Below, piece after piece: positions 39,301-50,368 of a stretch of 64,000 bases of DNA (position 1 is the first letter of the stretch; each line of letters starts with the position of its first letter). The translations under genes were made by a program, and so were the position numbers. Below the pieces are notes generated by a model. The model ran no database searches, had not been told where the DNA came from, and worked only from the letters and a program-made list of their open reading frames with translations. The DNA lies in the NCBI RefSeq assembly GCF_003590095.1, contig NC_039492.1:3286001-3350000 (forward strand), written 5' to 3'. This DNA is from Trichoplusia ni. Taxonomy: Eukaryota; Arthropoda; Insecta; Lepidoptera; Noctuidae.

Positions 39301-42300
39301 CAGTTGTTTAGTGTACTCTACGTACGATTGCTCCTCAAATCTCAGGCACTTATTCAATATTTGGAACAACAATGAAACAAAAGAGTTGTCTAATTTCATT
39401 TTCTTCTTGCTCTGGACGTACTCAAGGAAAGCAACTCCAAGTCTCCAATCATCTGTTTCAGTTAACTGGTAGGACAACATGGAGACTGTGGACTTCTTTT
39501 TCTTGGGCACGCTTGCAGCTGGATCAACTGCATTCAACATCTTTTCCAAGATTGGCTTGAAGTGGCTGAATTTGAGGTGGATTTTCTTCATAATTTTTGA
39601 CGCGACGCTCGATATTGTAGGGTTGTTGCTTACGGCTCCAGCACTAGCAATCAGGTAGACTAAGCCATTGGCCCTCTCCTCTGGCACCTTTTCAAAGACA
39701 TTTTCATCAATTTGTCGCATTATCAACACAGAGGGACTCACAAGCGATTGGTCTTCTTCTAGGATGCACTCTCTATATTCCTTCATACCTAATTCTATAG
39801 AGCTCCATACTTGCTCTTTGGCAAAAGTAGATACGGTCGATGCATTTATATGGCCATACACACTCCTAAAAAGATTGGACTCATAAATGTCAAGAGTTAA
39901 CTTTAAATTCAACTCATTTTCCTTCAAAGTCTTTTCCAACGATTTTAGAGATTGAACGAAATGCGGGAAGGCTGTAGGGTTGTTAACTTCACATAGGAGT
40001 TGTAAAAAGCTGGATTTTATGTGAGATGGAGTATCAGAATTCAATATGCCAACGAGTTTCAAAAGACAGTTGCGACTGAAAAGCTTTTTGTTGTCCTTTT
40101 GGCTCAGTATCGTATTCAACACGTGTTTTATTTGATTATGGTCTAACAACAATTCGTCTTTATGTGTCATAAATTCCTGTAGCAGCTGGACATAGATAAG
40201 TTTCTTATCAGGGTCTTCTCTCAATATCTTTTGAACTATATCGATGGCGCATTCACGAATCGCAGTAATAGGGTTGTTCAGGCAGTATAAGACGGTCAAT
40301 ACCAGAACATCTGAATCAAACAACCAGTTTTGATTTTCCTGTACAGCTAAGAAGTTACTGAGGAGTTTAAGACTGCGGAGTTGTAGCTCTGGACCAATAA
40401 CAACTTTGGGATCAGTCGCGTACAAAATATGTCCACAAGCGAAGTTTGCAACAAACTCAAACTTTTCTCTTGCACCTTTGAAAAATTTATCTAATAGCTT
40501 TTGAAGGAGTGCTACGTAATGTTCACCATAGCTTGGTATAGCACACCCGATCACACAAATCTCATAGAGCCTCCTCACAAGTATTATGTCCGGGGTTTTA
40601 CAGACATCACACCAAGGTTTCTGAATTTCCTGAATATTCATATCCTCAATAACTCTAGAGAAAATATACTCAATCACTTGGAAAAGCATGTTGTTTTGAC
40701 GCGACTGTTTTATGAACTCTGGCATTATTTCGCTTGAAAATACTTGCCCTTCTGAACTGTGAACAATTGATCTATTCTCAACAGATTCAAGAAGTAGATT
40801 TAAAATGGCTGATGCTTCTTCGACTGAAGCATTTTTGAGGAAACTGATTTTAAGTAACATATAGAAGCAAATATCGAGTGTTTTAGATTTATCCAGTTGA
40901 AGTTCATCAAGCATTTCGTCTAAATTAATAGTTCTGTTAATAAATAGAGCCTTGAATATAACTTCGCATAACTTTTCATGATTATGTTTAGTTCCTTTAA
41001 GTTCCTTTGTTTTTGTCAGAAGTCCTAACTTCTTGCCCCAATGAGAATTCAAAATTTGCCAAGTCAGTTTGGCTGATTCTTCATTATGTGGGAAAAGGTA
41101 TGGTATTAATGCCAAAACAGTTTCTTGATTGACAGGCAACATTTCTACCGCACAAAACATAGTAATAGCTGTCTTAGCAACTTGCTTCCATTTTTTTGTA
41201 CTCTTACCAATGATAGACACAAAGGTAGATGTTGCATCTACTTCATCAAATATTTCTTGTAAGTAATCAACAGGTATATCCAAAGCAGCATTAACCACTT
41301 CAGGGTTGTCATCATTAAATCTATTAATAATAGATTCTTTAACAAAGTCAGCGTTCTCATTTTTCAAAGCCGAAAATTCTTTAGAAATGTAATTAACTGC
41401 TTCTGCACGCAATTTTGGATTGACATGGTTCAAATTTTCAAAAAGGTATGTACCACCAACCTTATGAGCGATCGCTGGCTTAAAACCAAGGAGTTTGGAA
41501 AGCTGACCCTTTCTTTTAGCTGAATTCTTGCTATTTGAACTCATTTCTTCATTAACAACTTTGTCAAAATCTTCTGGGTATTGCCTTTCAAGGTTCTTCA
41601 GAAAAGCACCATACCAGTTGAGGATCTTGCTAGAAGAGTCATCATCTTCATCAATAATTTCGATGTCACTCTCATCATCGTCACCTACAGCATTGGCATT
41701 CACAAAATGGTAGGAATCAAGGACACACCTGGAAATCGAAATAAAAAACAATTAATTATTTGTAAAAGCTAACTATGAGAGAAAAGTATAATTTTACTAG
41801 TGAAAGGATAGTAAGGTTTTTTATCATAAGGGTTCATTTTTTACAAGTTTTAATCAGGGATAAAACAATAACATAAACTTGGATGGTTTCTATTATTCCT
41901 GTTACAAGAGGACATGGACCATTCGTTTTTCAAACTGTATAATACTTACTTGATGATTTTATCTGGTTTCTGCTGCTTCAAGTCAACCTCACCAATAAGA
42001 ATCTCTGGCAGCTTACAGTATCTCCAAAAGTCTTCACCCTGAATCAACGGCAGCACACTTTTCAAGAAAGCCATTAGAAAAGCCCTCACATTATGCCCTC
42101 TTTGAACCAAGGTCTTTAAGTGACTACAAAGATTGGTCATTATATCAACAGACATGTCATTCAGAATATTTTCAGACATCTTCCTCACATGACCTTGTTT
42201 CTCATACATCATGGTAATCAGAATTGCTACGTCAAACGAAATGTCAAATTCAGTGGTCAACAGTTTGAACACTATCTCGTTCAGTGTGTCTTCTTTAAGC

Positions 42301-43112
42301 TTCGTCTTTGCAAATAAATATCCCAGTACGAGATATGCCGATGCCCGGAAGTCAGCAGCTGGTGAGTCTATAGCTTTGACTACAGTGGGCAGTAAAGCAC
42401 TAATTATTGCCTCAGTAACTTTCTTGCTAGAATCAATAACACCAATAGCTGTTTGACAGAAGAATGCAAAGACTGTGTTCAGTTGTGTAGCCCTTTCGCC
42501 AAATTCTTTTACATACTTCAATGTACTTTTAGCGATAAACTGAAGTGTGCCTGTATTTGACACACACTGGTTGAACAAAACTTGATGGGCTAACACAATG
42601 CCATGTTTGCGTATAGGCTGGAGCCAGCCCCATTTAGGATTAGTTGATTTCACATTCATAAGTTGAATGAAACGGACAAATATTTTAGTGCCATGATATG
42701 GCAAGATCAGTGTCATGATAGCATCTTGATTGTATAGTTGGATATGGTACCGGTTGATCAGCCATTCCAGAGCCTTATGCGATGATTGCAAAAGGAGGTA
42801 AGGTGATAACTGAAGTAAAAACTTCTCTATGGTCTGATCAAGGTTTTGGTTAACCTCCTTAGTTTGTACAGCTCTTTCAAAGTCTTTGGAAGCAAGGCTG
42901 TACAGTGAATCTTCGAAAACCCGAAAACCTTCATACAAGGCTACCAATTCTTTCAGTCCGCTCAAACCAATCTCGTAGAATGTATCGCGGTCTTTATTCG
43001 CGGCTTCTTTCGGGTCAAAAAGTAATGAAGCGGTCTTCTTCTCATCATTATAGATAGTTGTCTGCGGCACAGCTAGCTTTTTAAGCTGTTCAGCTAAAGA
43101 TGTAGCCGCCAT
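36392..43112 (-). CDS. HEATR1: HEATR1 / UTP10, U3 snoRNP-associated HEAT-repeat protein (4 exons)
   Basis: Complete gene with coding exons 43112-41950, 41728-37211, 37132-36713 and 36584-36392. All introns are GT-AG, and the phases join to 6,294 nt, or 2,097 residues plus stop. That matches the family's usual length of about 2,100 residues. The protein is a large alpha-helical HEAT-repeat scaffold of the nucleolar small-subunit processome (the t-UTP group), needed for rDNA transcription and early 18S rRNA processing. The N-terminus (SLAEQL, LLFDPKEAA, ALEWLINRYHIQLYNQD, LPYHGTKIFVR) is the conserved UTP10 N-terminal region. Residues about 404-418 are very acidic (DDDESDIEIIDEDDD). The BP28CT region lies at about 1790-1940 (PFYFKIYDWA, then ITFYR/LSCAIADKLKGLF across the exon 2/3 junction). 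The last exon is a HEAT repeat ending GEPLEKYF, the typical family C-terminus. The start at 43112 opens the conserved N-terminus. The orthologue in flies is l(2)k09022. The gene is divergent from the PPT2 gene upstream. A truncated second copy of exon 1 lies at 58558-59126. Confidence 0.96.
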
Positions 43113-43991
43113 TGTCAGTTATCTGTAATGCAGAATACTCATTGTATGTTATATACCATGCTTAGAGGCACGTATAGGTTATGGAATTGAATATAAAAGA
43201 ACCGTTGTATACTGACATTTTTCATGCACTTGAATCGCACTTACTACTACGATTTTTTAACTTAACTTATAATTAATGTATCGTAATAGTAAAAACACGG
43301 AAGGTTTTCAATAATAAATGGCATGTGCGGTTGCACACAATGTTTACAATCTCATCTCCCGACTTGTCAACATTGACAGAAGGTAAAGCATGGCTTCTGC
43401 GTTCGGTTTTTCTTACTTTTCTATTACACTATTTTGAGTTGTTTTGTTTTAATTATTTAATATCAATTTAATATACATAACAAATTTTACTAGGAAAAAA
43501 AAACATTTCTTGAAACTAATGAAATGTCAAACTTGTCGGTTTTCTTTTATATTTTCACTTTCTCAGAGAAAAGATAATTAAAAGACCTAATTTCATAAGT
43601 AAAAATCTTTTGCGTACAATTCTTATGGTTGTCTTCAAAATATCTTAACAAACATCTTCAGATAAATTCAATTACAAATAAATGAAATTATCAATCTGTG
43701 TTTTTTCCTTGTGGACATTTTCTTCACTACTCTATGACCCTCTGTGCATGTCACTGTGGTTTGTTGATTTGACTTTGACTTATTTACCAGATGGTATTGT
43801 TTATAAGAATGAAGGTTTTTGCGTGTGATTTACGTAAATAATGATATTGAACTTTATCGTTTATTATTTATCTAGATGTGTGTTATGACGTATTTACAGT
43901 GACCGTTAAATGCGTATAATTTAAGTGTATTGTAGTCAGTAATCGTCAGTTTTTGCGTCAGCTAAGTTCTTTGTTCTATTCATTCGTAAAA
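43113..43991. promoter_or_regulatory. Shared divergent upstream region of HEATR1 and PPT2
   Basis: The 879 bp between the two start codons hold the 5' UTRs and promoters of both genes, transcribed away from each other. The DNA is AT-rich with no CpG-rich block, no open reading frame of note and no obvious transposon, unlike almost all other intergenic DNA here. I do not see a convincing TATA box at a sensible distance from either start. One TGACGT core (CRE-like) occurs near 43888, which may be chance. The same region is repeated at 59127-60004. Confidence 0.6.
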
Positions 43992-46900
43992 ATGGCTCTA
44001 AAAATCGTATTACTAGCGCTTACATTATTTTTAGTTCCTATTTTAACGTATAAGCCAGTTGTATTAATTCATGGTGTTATGACGGGAGCCGCTAGCATGG
44101 AAATGATAAAGTTTCGAATAGAAGAGGTAAGTCTTTTTATGCCAAGTTCAATGCCTTTGCCTAATGACTGGCAATTATGACCTTTATTACGTTTCTCTAT
44201 GATTAAAAAAATTGCGGACGTTTGCCAGACTTTGCTTCTCACTAAATGATTATTTTAAAGTTACTTAATTTTAATTTATAAATTTTCACAAGTTGCGTCT
44301 AGTTTGGACACTGTTTCTTTATCCTTAGGTTAACATTAGTCAACAAAGATTAATGATAGTGCATAATAAACAATATAGGTTTTGTAGTAATTTCATCTGC
44401 TGGTCAATTAACGTCAATTTGTTCTTAAATACTTACTGAATTTTATTGTTAAACAAAACTCATCAAAAGTTATATTAACAGGTAAAGAAACTTGCAACAT
44501 GGTCAAAAATCCTATTAAGTGTCCGTCTGTAAAATGTTTATTTTGTTTAAGTTACCAACATTTTTATAATTGTCTGGCTCAATCTATAATACGAAATCAG
44601 TTATTAAGTACATGCAAAAGAGATGTGCAATAATATTTTATATATTTTTTTTTGGTTTCTCTTCTTTTCCCTACCCTGTTAAATTCTTATCTATACTTCT
44701 ATACTAATGTATAAAGCTGAAGAGTTTATTTGTTTGTTTGATTGTTTGAACGCGCTAATCTCAGGAACTACTGATCCAAATTGAAACATTATTTTTGTGT
44801 TGAATAGACCATTAATCGAGGAAGGCTTTAGGCTATAAACTATCACGCTGCGACTAATAGGAGCGTTGATACAATGAAAAATGTGAAAAAAACAGGGCAG
44901 GTGTAAATCTTAACTTATATTTTCTACCCACGGGGACAAAGTCGCGGGCAACAGCTAGTTTCAGATATAAGCTTCTATTATTAACCTAGTATTTTTTTAC
45001 TAAGCGTAAAGAGTAAGACTCTTTTACTTAAAAATAAAGAAATGCAAATTATATACGTAGGAACAGTTTGTATCCTGTAACTTTTTTCATAATGTCTTTT
45101 ATTACAAATATGACATGTAATCATAATTTATTTTATTTAATAACAAAGTTATTACCTTGACAATGACTAATGCATTATGCAAAATGAATCAACAGTATTG
45201 TTTGTTTGTAACAACAAGATGACATTGAATATTGATCAATATTAATTATGTCATAAGCCAAATGAACGATTAGTAAGAACTTTAATGAGATAACCTATTG
45301 TTTGTTACAAAGGTTGTCTCAATACCTCGAAATTAACTATCATATTCATTAAGAAAAGTTATACTTACAAAAATACAAAATATTTTCATGTTTTGGTACC
45401 ATAGCTTACAATTTTGTACATTTTTCTAGCACTTTTTCGAGCTAAAAGTTTTAAAAGTTAAAAAATGATCTCTTGCCATGCAACATGAAAAATCGATCAC
45501 ATGCAAGCCAAACTCGCGACACTAAGCAAAAAACACTTTCCCTAAATTGAACATACAACAAATTAATGGCTGTGCAAATTATTGCTTAACATCTATTACG
45601 ATTTTTTAAACTTAAATCAAAATAAAATCCTTAGTAAAAGACTGTCATTTAAACCTTTCGTACTGAATCTTGAAAATCTTGAATAGATTACTTAAAATAA
45701 ATATGTTAATTTAACAATGAAATGTTATTAAACATTCCAGAAACATCCAGGCACAATAGTATACAATGTGAACCGGTTTGAAAGCTGGTCCAGTCTGGAA
45801 ACCATGTGGCACCAGGTGTTGGAGATCGGTATGGATGTGGCGAACATTTCCGCCAGCCATCCTGAAGGAATCAATCTTATAGGTACATAAATTATTTTTC
45901 TTACATTAGACATTATAATATCATATTTTTACTTATTTTAATCTGTGTAAGTCCCTGTCCCTAATAGAGATGTAGAGGATATAAAAAGTAAAATCTATGA
46001 AGTCGATAATTAAAAAATATTGGACACCGATTTCGGCATCTTTCTGACCAACGGAAATGAACAAAGATAAACTTTTTTTTAAGTTTAGGAGAGGAAGTTT
46101 GTGCTGTAAAGATTTCGTAAAATTTACACAAAATCGCATGAGTTCCATTCACCATAATTTTATCAATTTATGTTTGCGGGGCAAAGGAAAAAATACGTAC
46201 CTATCCAATAATATGTATTTAACTACGATGCGAAACAAAATTGACATTTTCCCTATCGGCCTGCTGTTCATTCTTCATTCTTATGATTATAATCACATGT
46301 ATTTTCAATTTGTTTCAATCTGCAATATAATCTTTCGACTGTAATATTGATTTATTGTTATACATTATTTGTTTGTAGCAAAAAAAACTGTATACTCAGA
46401 CTTACTCAGTTGACAATAAATTTGTAAATTCCAGGATATTCCCAAGGAGGATTGATAGCGCGGGGTATAGTGGAGACATTCCCTAATGTGTCTGTTAGCA
46501 CATTTATATCTCTCAGCTCACCACAGGCCGGACAATACGGAGGTTTGCATTATTAAACATCTACTTATTTTTACTGCATTTCATAATAATCATAACCTTT
46601 ACATTAAAAAAAATCGCCTTGCGTATGTTTTATTGGATACATAAATACTGCTATACAATGAAGCACAAAAATAAAAGAATAATTTGCGTAACTTTAAGAT
46701 AAAATAATAGTGAAGGGTTGACCTGATAAAATAATAATTTTCTTTACTTTAAATCACGTCAAACGACCTAGATTCTTAATTCATTCTGAATCTTATTGTG
46801 AATTCAACTTGAACTTTATAAGTACGAAACTAAAATAATTGAATATTTGCACATTTATAAATGAGTTAAACAAACTTCTTTCAACATTTTCCAGCCGGCT

Positions 46901-48934
46901 TCTTGCACCTAGTATTCCCCGGTCTCGTCAAAGACACGGTTTACGAGCTGTTCTACTCGCGAGTGGGTCAGCACACGTCCGTCGGTAACTACTGGAACGA
47001 TCCCTACCATCAGACTCTGTATGAGACTTATAGTGTCTACCTACCGTACATCAATAATCATATTACGTGAGTACTTAGAAATACCTTATTGTTTTTAGTC
47101 ACCGTTGGTTGTTCGCTTCTGGAAACAGGCCTTACTAAATTTGCGCCATAGCACCCCATTCTCCGCTATCTGCATCCAGCAGCCAGCGTTTAGTTTCGCT
47201 AGGCCTATATGTATCAGTAATAATTATTGGAATTATTTTCGTGAGGTGGACCTCGAGTTCATGATTAGACTCCAGTTGCGTCCTAAATTATTGGGGTTAT
47301 TAATTTGTATAAGTAAACCGTCATGAACAATTTTTTCGAATTAATATGATTTGACGGCTTTTCATACATATAAAGTCGATTAAAATGGACATAATGACTT
47401 CTAGCCGTATATTTCTTATTGTATGTGTGTATGTCATTGAACTTTAAATACATAAAGATGTAAATCTATCTATTAATACACACACACGTGTTATAGTATT
47501 AGAAAGTAAGTGAGGTTAAAGTTCTTAGCTCAACGTAAACATTCTATTGGCAATTATAAGTGAACGTTACGTATATATTATTATATTTATATGTATAAGT
47601 AATATAAACAATAGTATGTATAATATGCTCAATTTGTTTTTAGTACCTACTTTAATACTGACACATTATTAAGTAAATAAACGATGCAGTATTATTTTAT
47701 TTTTCTTCTACATAGGTTTTAAGCAACTTTTTTTTTTAAGATTTTTTTTTTTTTGACAAAAAGACTCATCAACCAACGTTGTAGAATTTTGGTTTAAGGA
47801 GACTATTCTTTTTTGCTTTGTGTTAGTAATCTGAATCACCCTTTCTGATTAAAACAAGAAAAAGTGTGTTTTTCTTATAGGAGTGGATTTATTTTTTATT
47901 ACCGCTGTCATCCGCGTCTTCTGAAACGACCAAAACAATATGAATAAATATTTTTTCTTTATGACTGTAATTAGCACTTTGATAAGTTATTATTTGTTTT
48001 CATAATATATTACAGCCGATTAATATTTTTAATAACAACAAAGATTATGAAACCTCTCGCCTAATGATACTAAATTTCGGCAACTTTGTCAATCGGTTCC
48101 ATGGTGTAACGGTTAGCACTCTGGACTCTGAATCCAGCGATCCGAGTTCAAATCTCGGTGGAACCTGATCTTTTGTTAAGTTTTCTGATATTGTTATTCC
48201 AATCAGTTTTTGAATTTTTTGATAATAATTTATTTTTATTTAGTTAGTTAATCAGCATATTTTCGTACCTATTAAAATTTGATTTTGAATGTTTATTAAG
48301 TCACATTATAAGTAAATACCTACTCGTGACTCTTGAAATAATTCATAAAAAAAAAACAAATTATCGAATATTAAATAAATGTTTTAAGGAAGTAAAAAAC
48401 GTAGCAAATGTACGTTTCGTTAATAATATTAAACCGTTATGACGCTATCTAAAAATAACTGTATACGTCAAACATCTAATCGAGGTCAAGAACGAAACCG
48501 AATACTGGACGACTAATAATAAAAGTATTATACATACATGTAGCTATGTATTATTAATAGATTAAGAATTAAATACGAAAATAATATAGGGAATGTTTTA
48601 ACTACTTATTCATTGAAAAAACGTTGTATTGTCAATTTATTTTTTATTCGACCAGCATATCTATACTTCTATACTAATATATAAAGCTGAAGAGTTTGTT
48701 TATGACAGGCCTGTTGGTCTAGTGGTTAGTGACCCTGACTGCTATACCGGAGGTCGTGGGTTCGATTCCCGCCCAGGACAAATGTTTGTGTGATGAGCAT
48801 GATCATTTGTTCTGGTGTCTGGGTGTAATTTATCTATAATATGTTTGTATTTAGAAATATATAAGTAAGTTTATCAGTTGTCTGGTTACCATAACACAAG
48901 CTCTGCTTAGCTTGGGATCAGATAACCGTGTGTG

Positions 48935-48979
<45 letters not shown>

Positions 48980-50368
48980 ATTTGTTTGAACGCGCTAATC
49001 TCAGGAACTACTGATCCAAATTGAAAATTCTTTTTGTGTTGAATAGACCATTTATCGAGGAAGCCTTTAGGCTATAAACCATCACGCTGCGACTAATAGG
49101 AGCGAAGATACAAAGGAAAATGTGAAAAAAATAGGGCAGGTATAAATCATACCTTATATCTTCTATCCACGGGGACGAAGTCGCGGGCAACAGCTAGTAA
49201 TTTATAATTCTACTGTACGTTTTTTTTGCTACTGGATTCGTTTTTTCTTAATGCGTTTTGGTGACGTCTTGGTCGGTTCAAAATCACAAAACAAAAATGT
49301 TCAAAAGCCGACTCTAAATCAACGTGTTAAGGTTCATTTACCTCAATAAATAATACTTTGTTTACATTTTCAGTTCGGCGAAATCAGATGACTTTAAGAA
49401 TAACTTCTTGAAACTGAAGAGGCTTGTGCTGATCGGCGGCCCAGATGATAACGTTATCACGCCATGGCAGAGCAGGTAAAACAACAACTGTATAACTAGC
49501 TTTCATTGCTGTAAAATCATTACCCTTCTGAAAGTTAGTCGGGTAAATACAAAAGAAATACCTGTAGTAATTGTTAATACACTGTATTTTAAGATAGTAG
49601 GTACTTTCGAAGAGACTTAGACACAATGACATGTGTTTGTATCGTCATGAGCTTAGATTATATACCTCGTCATGAGTATAGTCAAACACGAAATATCGTC
49701 CTCAGCTAGCTCAAAAGACAAAGTTATGAAATAAACAATTATAATAATAATAAAAGTTTTATGTCCCACTGTTGGACACAGACCTCTTCCCGAATATGGA
49801 TGGTTTGAATATTGATCACCACGCTCTGGCTCACTGCCGATTTCGATTTGTAATCTTCACCTTCATCGGCCACATTGTCAACAGCAGAATCGGGGAAAAG
49901 AGTCACATGACAACCGTTAAACAAAACTTACAACTTAGCCGAGTGGTTGAGGTCACCACAAAAAACCCACGGTGCGTGACGTATCGCAGGTTCGACCCCC
50001 CCGTAGAACAAGCATTTGTTTGATCCATTAATGCTTGTTCTGAGCCTGGTTGTCTGTGCGCTTGTGACTTGAATGTTTGTGAAACCCCCCTCGACACAAG
50101 GATCAAATTCCTTAATGAGGAAGTCGTTTTTTTTTTAATAACACACTGAATTTTTTACCTACTTTCCAGTCAATTCGGCTACTACGACGCCAACGAGACA
50201 GTCATAGAGATGAAAGGCCAGAACATATACCAGGAGGACCGCATCGGGCTGCGCGCGCTCGACCTCAGCGGGCGGCTGCACCTCGTCACTGTGCCCGGCG
50301 TCAACCACTTCAGCTGGCACATGAACGTTAGTGTCGTAGACGATTATTTGTTACCTTTCTTAGATTAA
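43992..50368 (+). CDS. PPT2: Lysosomal thioesterase PPT2 (palmitoyl-protein thioesterase 2 family), 6 exons
   Basis: Exons 43992-44126, 45741-45882, 46435-46542, 46895-47066, 49374-49475 and 50170-50368 join in frame to 858 nt (285 residues plus stop), with all introns GT-AG. It is an alpha/beta-hydrolase of the PPT2 family, which hydrolyses fatty-acyl thioesters in the lysosome. The first 19 residues or so form a hydrophobic signal peptide. Then come the strand and loop PVVLIHG (22-28), the nucleophile motif GYSQGG with Ser95, the segment SSPQAGQYG, the conserved QHTSVGNYWNDP, the acid motif GGPDD (Asp210 or Asp211), and VPGVNHFSWHM with His266 as the likely catalytic histidine. Possible N-glycosylation sites are NIS, NVS (twice) and NET. 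An in-frame ATG lies 13 codons upstream at 43953. I chose 43992 because it starts directly at the signal peptide and has the context AAAATGG. Exon 6 is clearly more GC-rich than the rest. Introns 1, 4 and 5 hold transposons, and intron 4 holds a tRNA gene. A second copy of exons 1-4 begins at 60005. Confidence 0.94.
44690..44958 (+). mobile_element. Helitron-like element, family 1, in PPT2 intron 1
   Basis: Plus-strand copy with start TCTATACTTCTATACTAAT and end GGGCAACAGCTAG, flanked by A and T, inside intron 1 of the PPT2 gene in sense orientation. It is duplicated with the locus at 60702-60970. Confidence 0.87.
48095..48166 (+). tRNA. tRNA-Gln: tRNA-Gln (anticodon CTG)
   Basis: An intact 72-nt cloverleaf without intron. 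The acceptor stem GGTTCCA/TGGAACC pairs perfectly and is followed by discriminator T. The D arm contains the A box TGGTGTAACGGTTA. The anticodon stem CTGGA/TCCAG has loop CTCTGAA with anticodon CTG at 48128-48130. The T arm has GAGTTCAAATCTC (B box). A TTTT run four bases after the 3' end (48171-48174) is the expected RNA polymerase III terminator. It lies in intron 4 of the PPT2 gene on the same strand. The second copy of this locus is cut off by the window end before the tRNA. Confidence 0.95.
48660..49197 (+). mobile_element. Helitron-like element, family 1, interrupted by a SINE, in PPT2 intron 4
   Basis: Start TCTATACTTCTATACTAAT at 48660 and end GGGCAACAGCTAG at 49197, flanked by A and T. 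A 276-bp SINE sits in the (GTTT)n region. Without it the element is about 262 bp, the normal size. It lies about 500 bp downstream of the tRNA-Gln. Confidence 0.88.
48702..48977 (+). mobile_element. tRNA-derived SINE nested in a Helitron
   Basis: The tRNA-like head has A box TGGTCTAGTGGTTAGTGAC and B box GGTTCGATTCC, followed by a tRNA-unrelated body and a run of 41 A (48937-48977). The flanks AGAGTTTGTTT (48691-48701) and AGAATTTGTTT (48977-48987) fit an 11-bp target-site duplication with one mismatch, although the host repeat is itself (GTTT)n. The long pure A tail suggests a young insertion. It resembles SINEs of noctuid moths (HaSE type). Loss of acceptor-stem pairing rules out a functional tRNA. 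Confidence 0.87.
49934..50136 (+). mobile_element. tRNA-derived SINE, type A, in PPT2 intron 5
   Basis: A-box region TTAGCCGAGTGGTTGAGG, B box GGTTCGACCCC, body TTTGATCCATTAATGCTTG, tail ACACAAGGATCAAATTCC and a T run at the end. Inserted in sense orientation, ending about 30 bp before the exon 6 acceptor at 50169. Confidence 0.78.

Larger units (their letters stand above)
42543..47990 (+). repeat. Large direct duplication, copy 1 (HEATR1 5' part to PPT2 intron 4)
   Basis: This 5,448-bp segment reappears at 58558-64000 in the same orientation. It runs from inside HEATR1 exon 1 through the divergent promoter region and PPT2 exons 1-4. The coordinate offset is 16,015 at the left end and 16,010 at the right end. 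The five lost bases are accounted for by five 1-base homopolymer contractions in copy 2. I saw no substitution. This copy belongs to the intact genes and looks like the true locus. Confidence 0.95.

Noticed and set aside
39272..42456. Plus-strand open frames inside the HEATR1 exons
   Set aside because: They are antisense shadows of the conserved minus-strand coding sequence.
43953..43991. Upstream in-frame ATG for PPT2 (13 extra residues)
   Set aside because: The extra residues (MRQLSSLFYSFVK) place a polar stretch before a complete signal peptide. The ATG at 43992 has the better context and gives a normal signal sequence.
48702..48790. Second tRNA gene in PPT2 intron 4
   Set aside because: Boxes A and B are present but the acceptor stem does not pair, and a SINE body and A tail follow; it is a SINE head.
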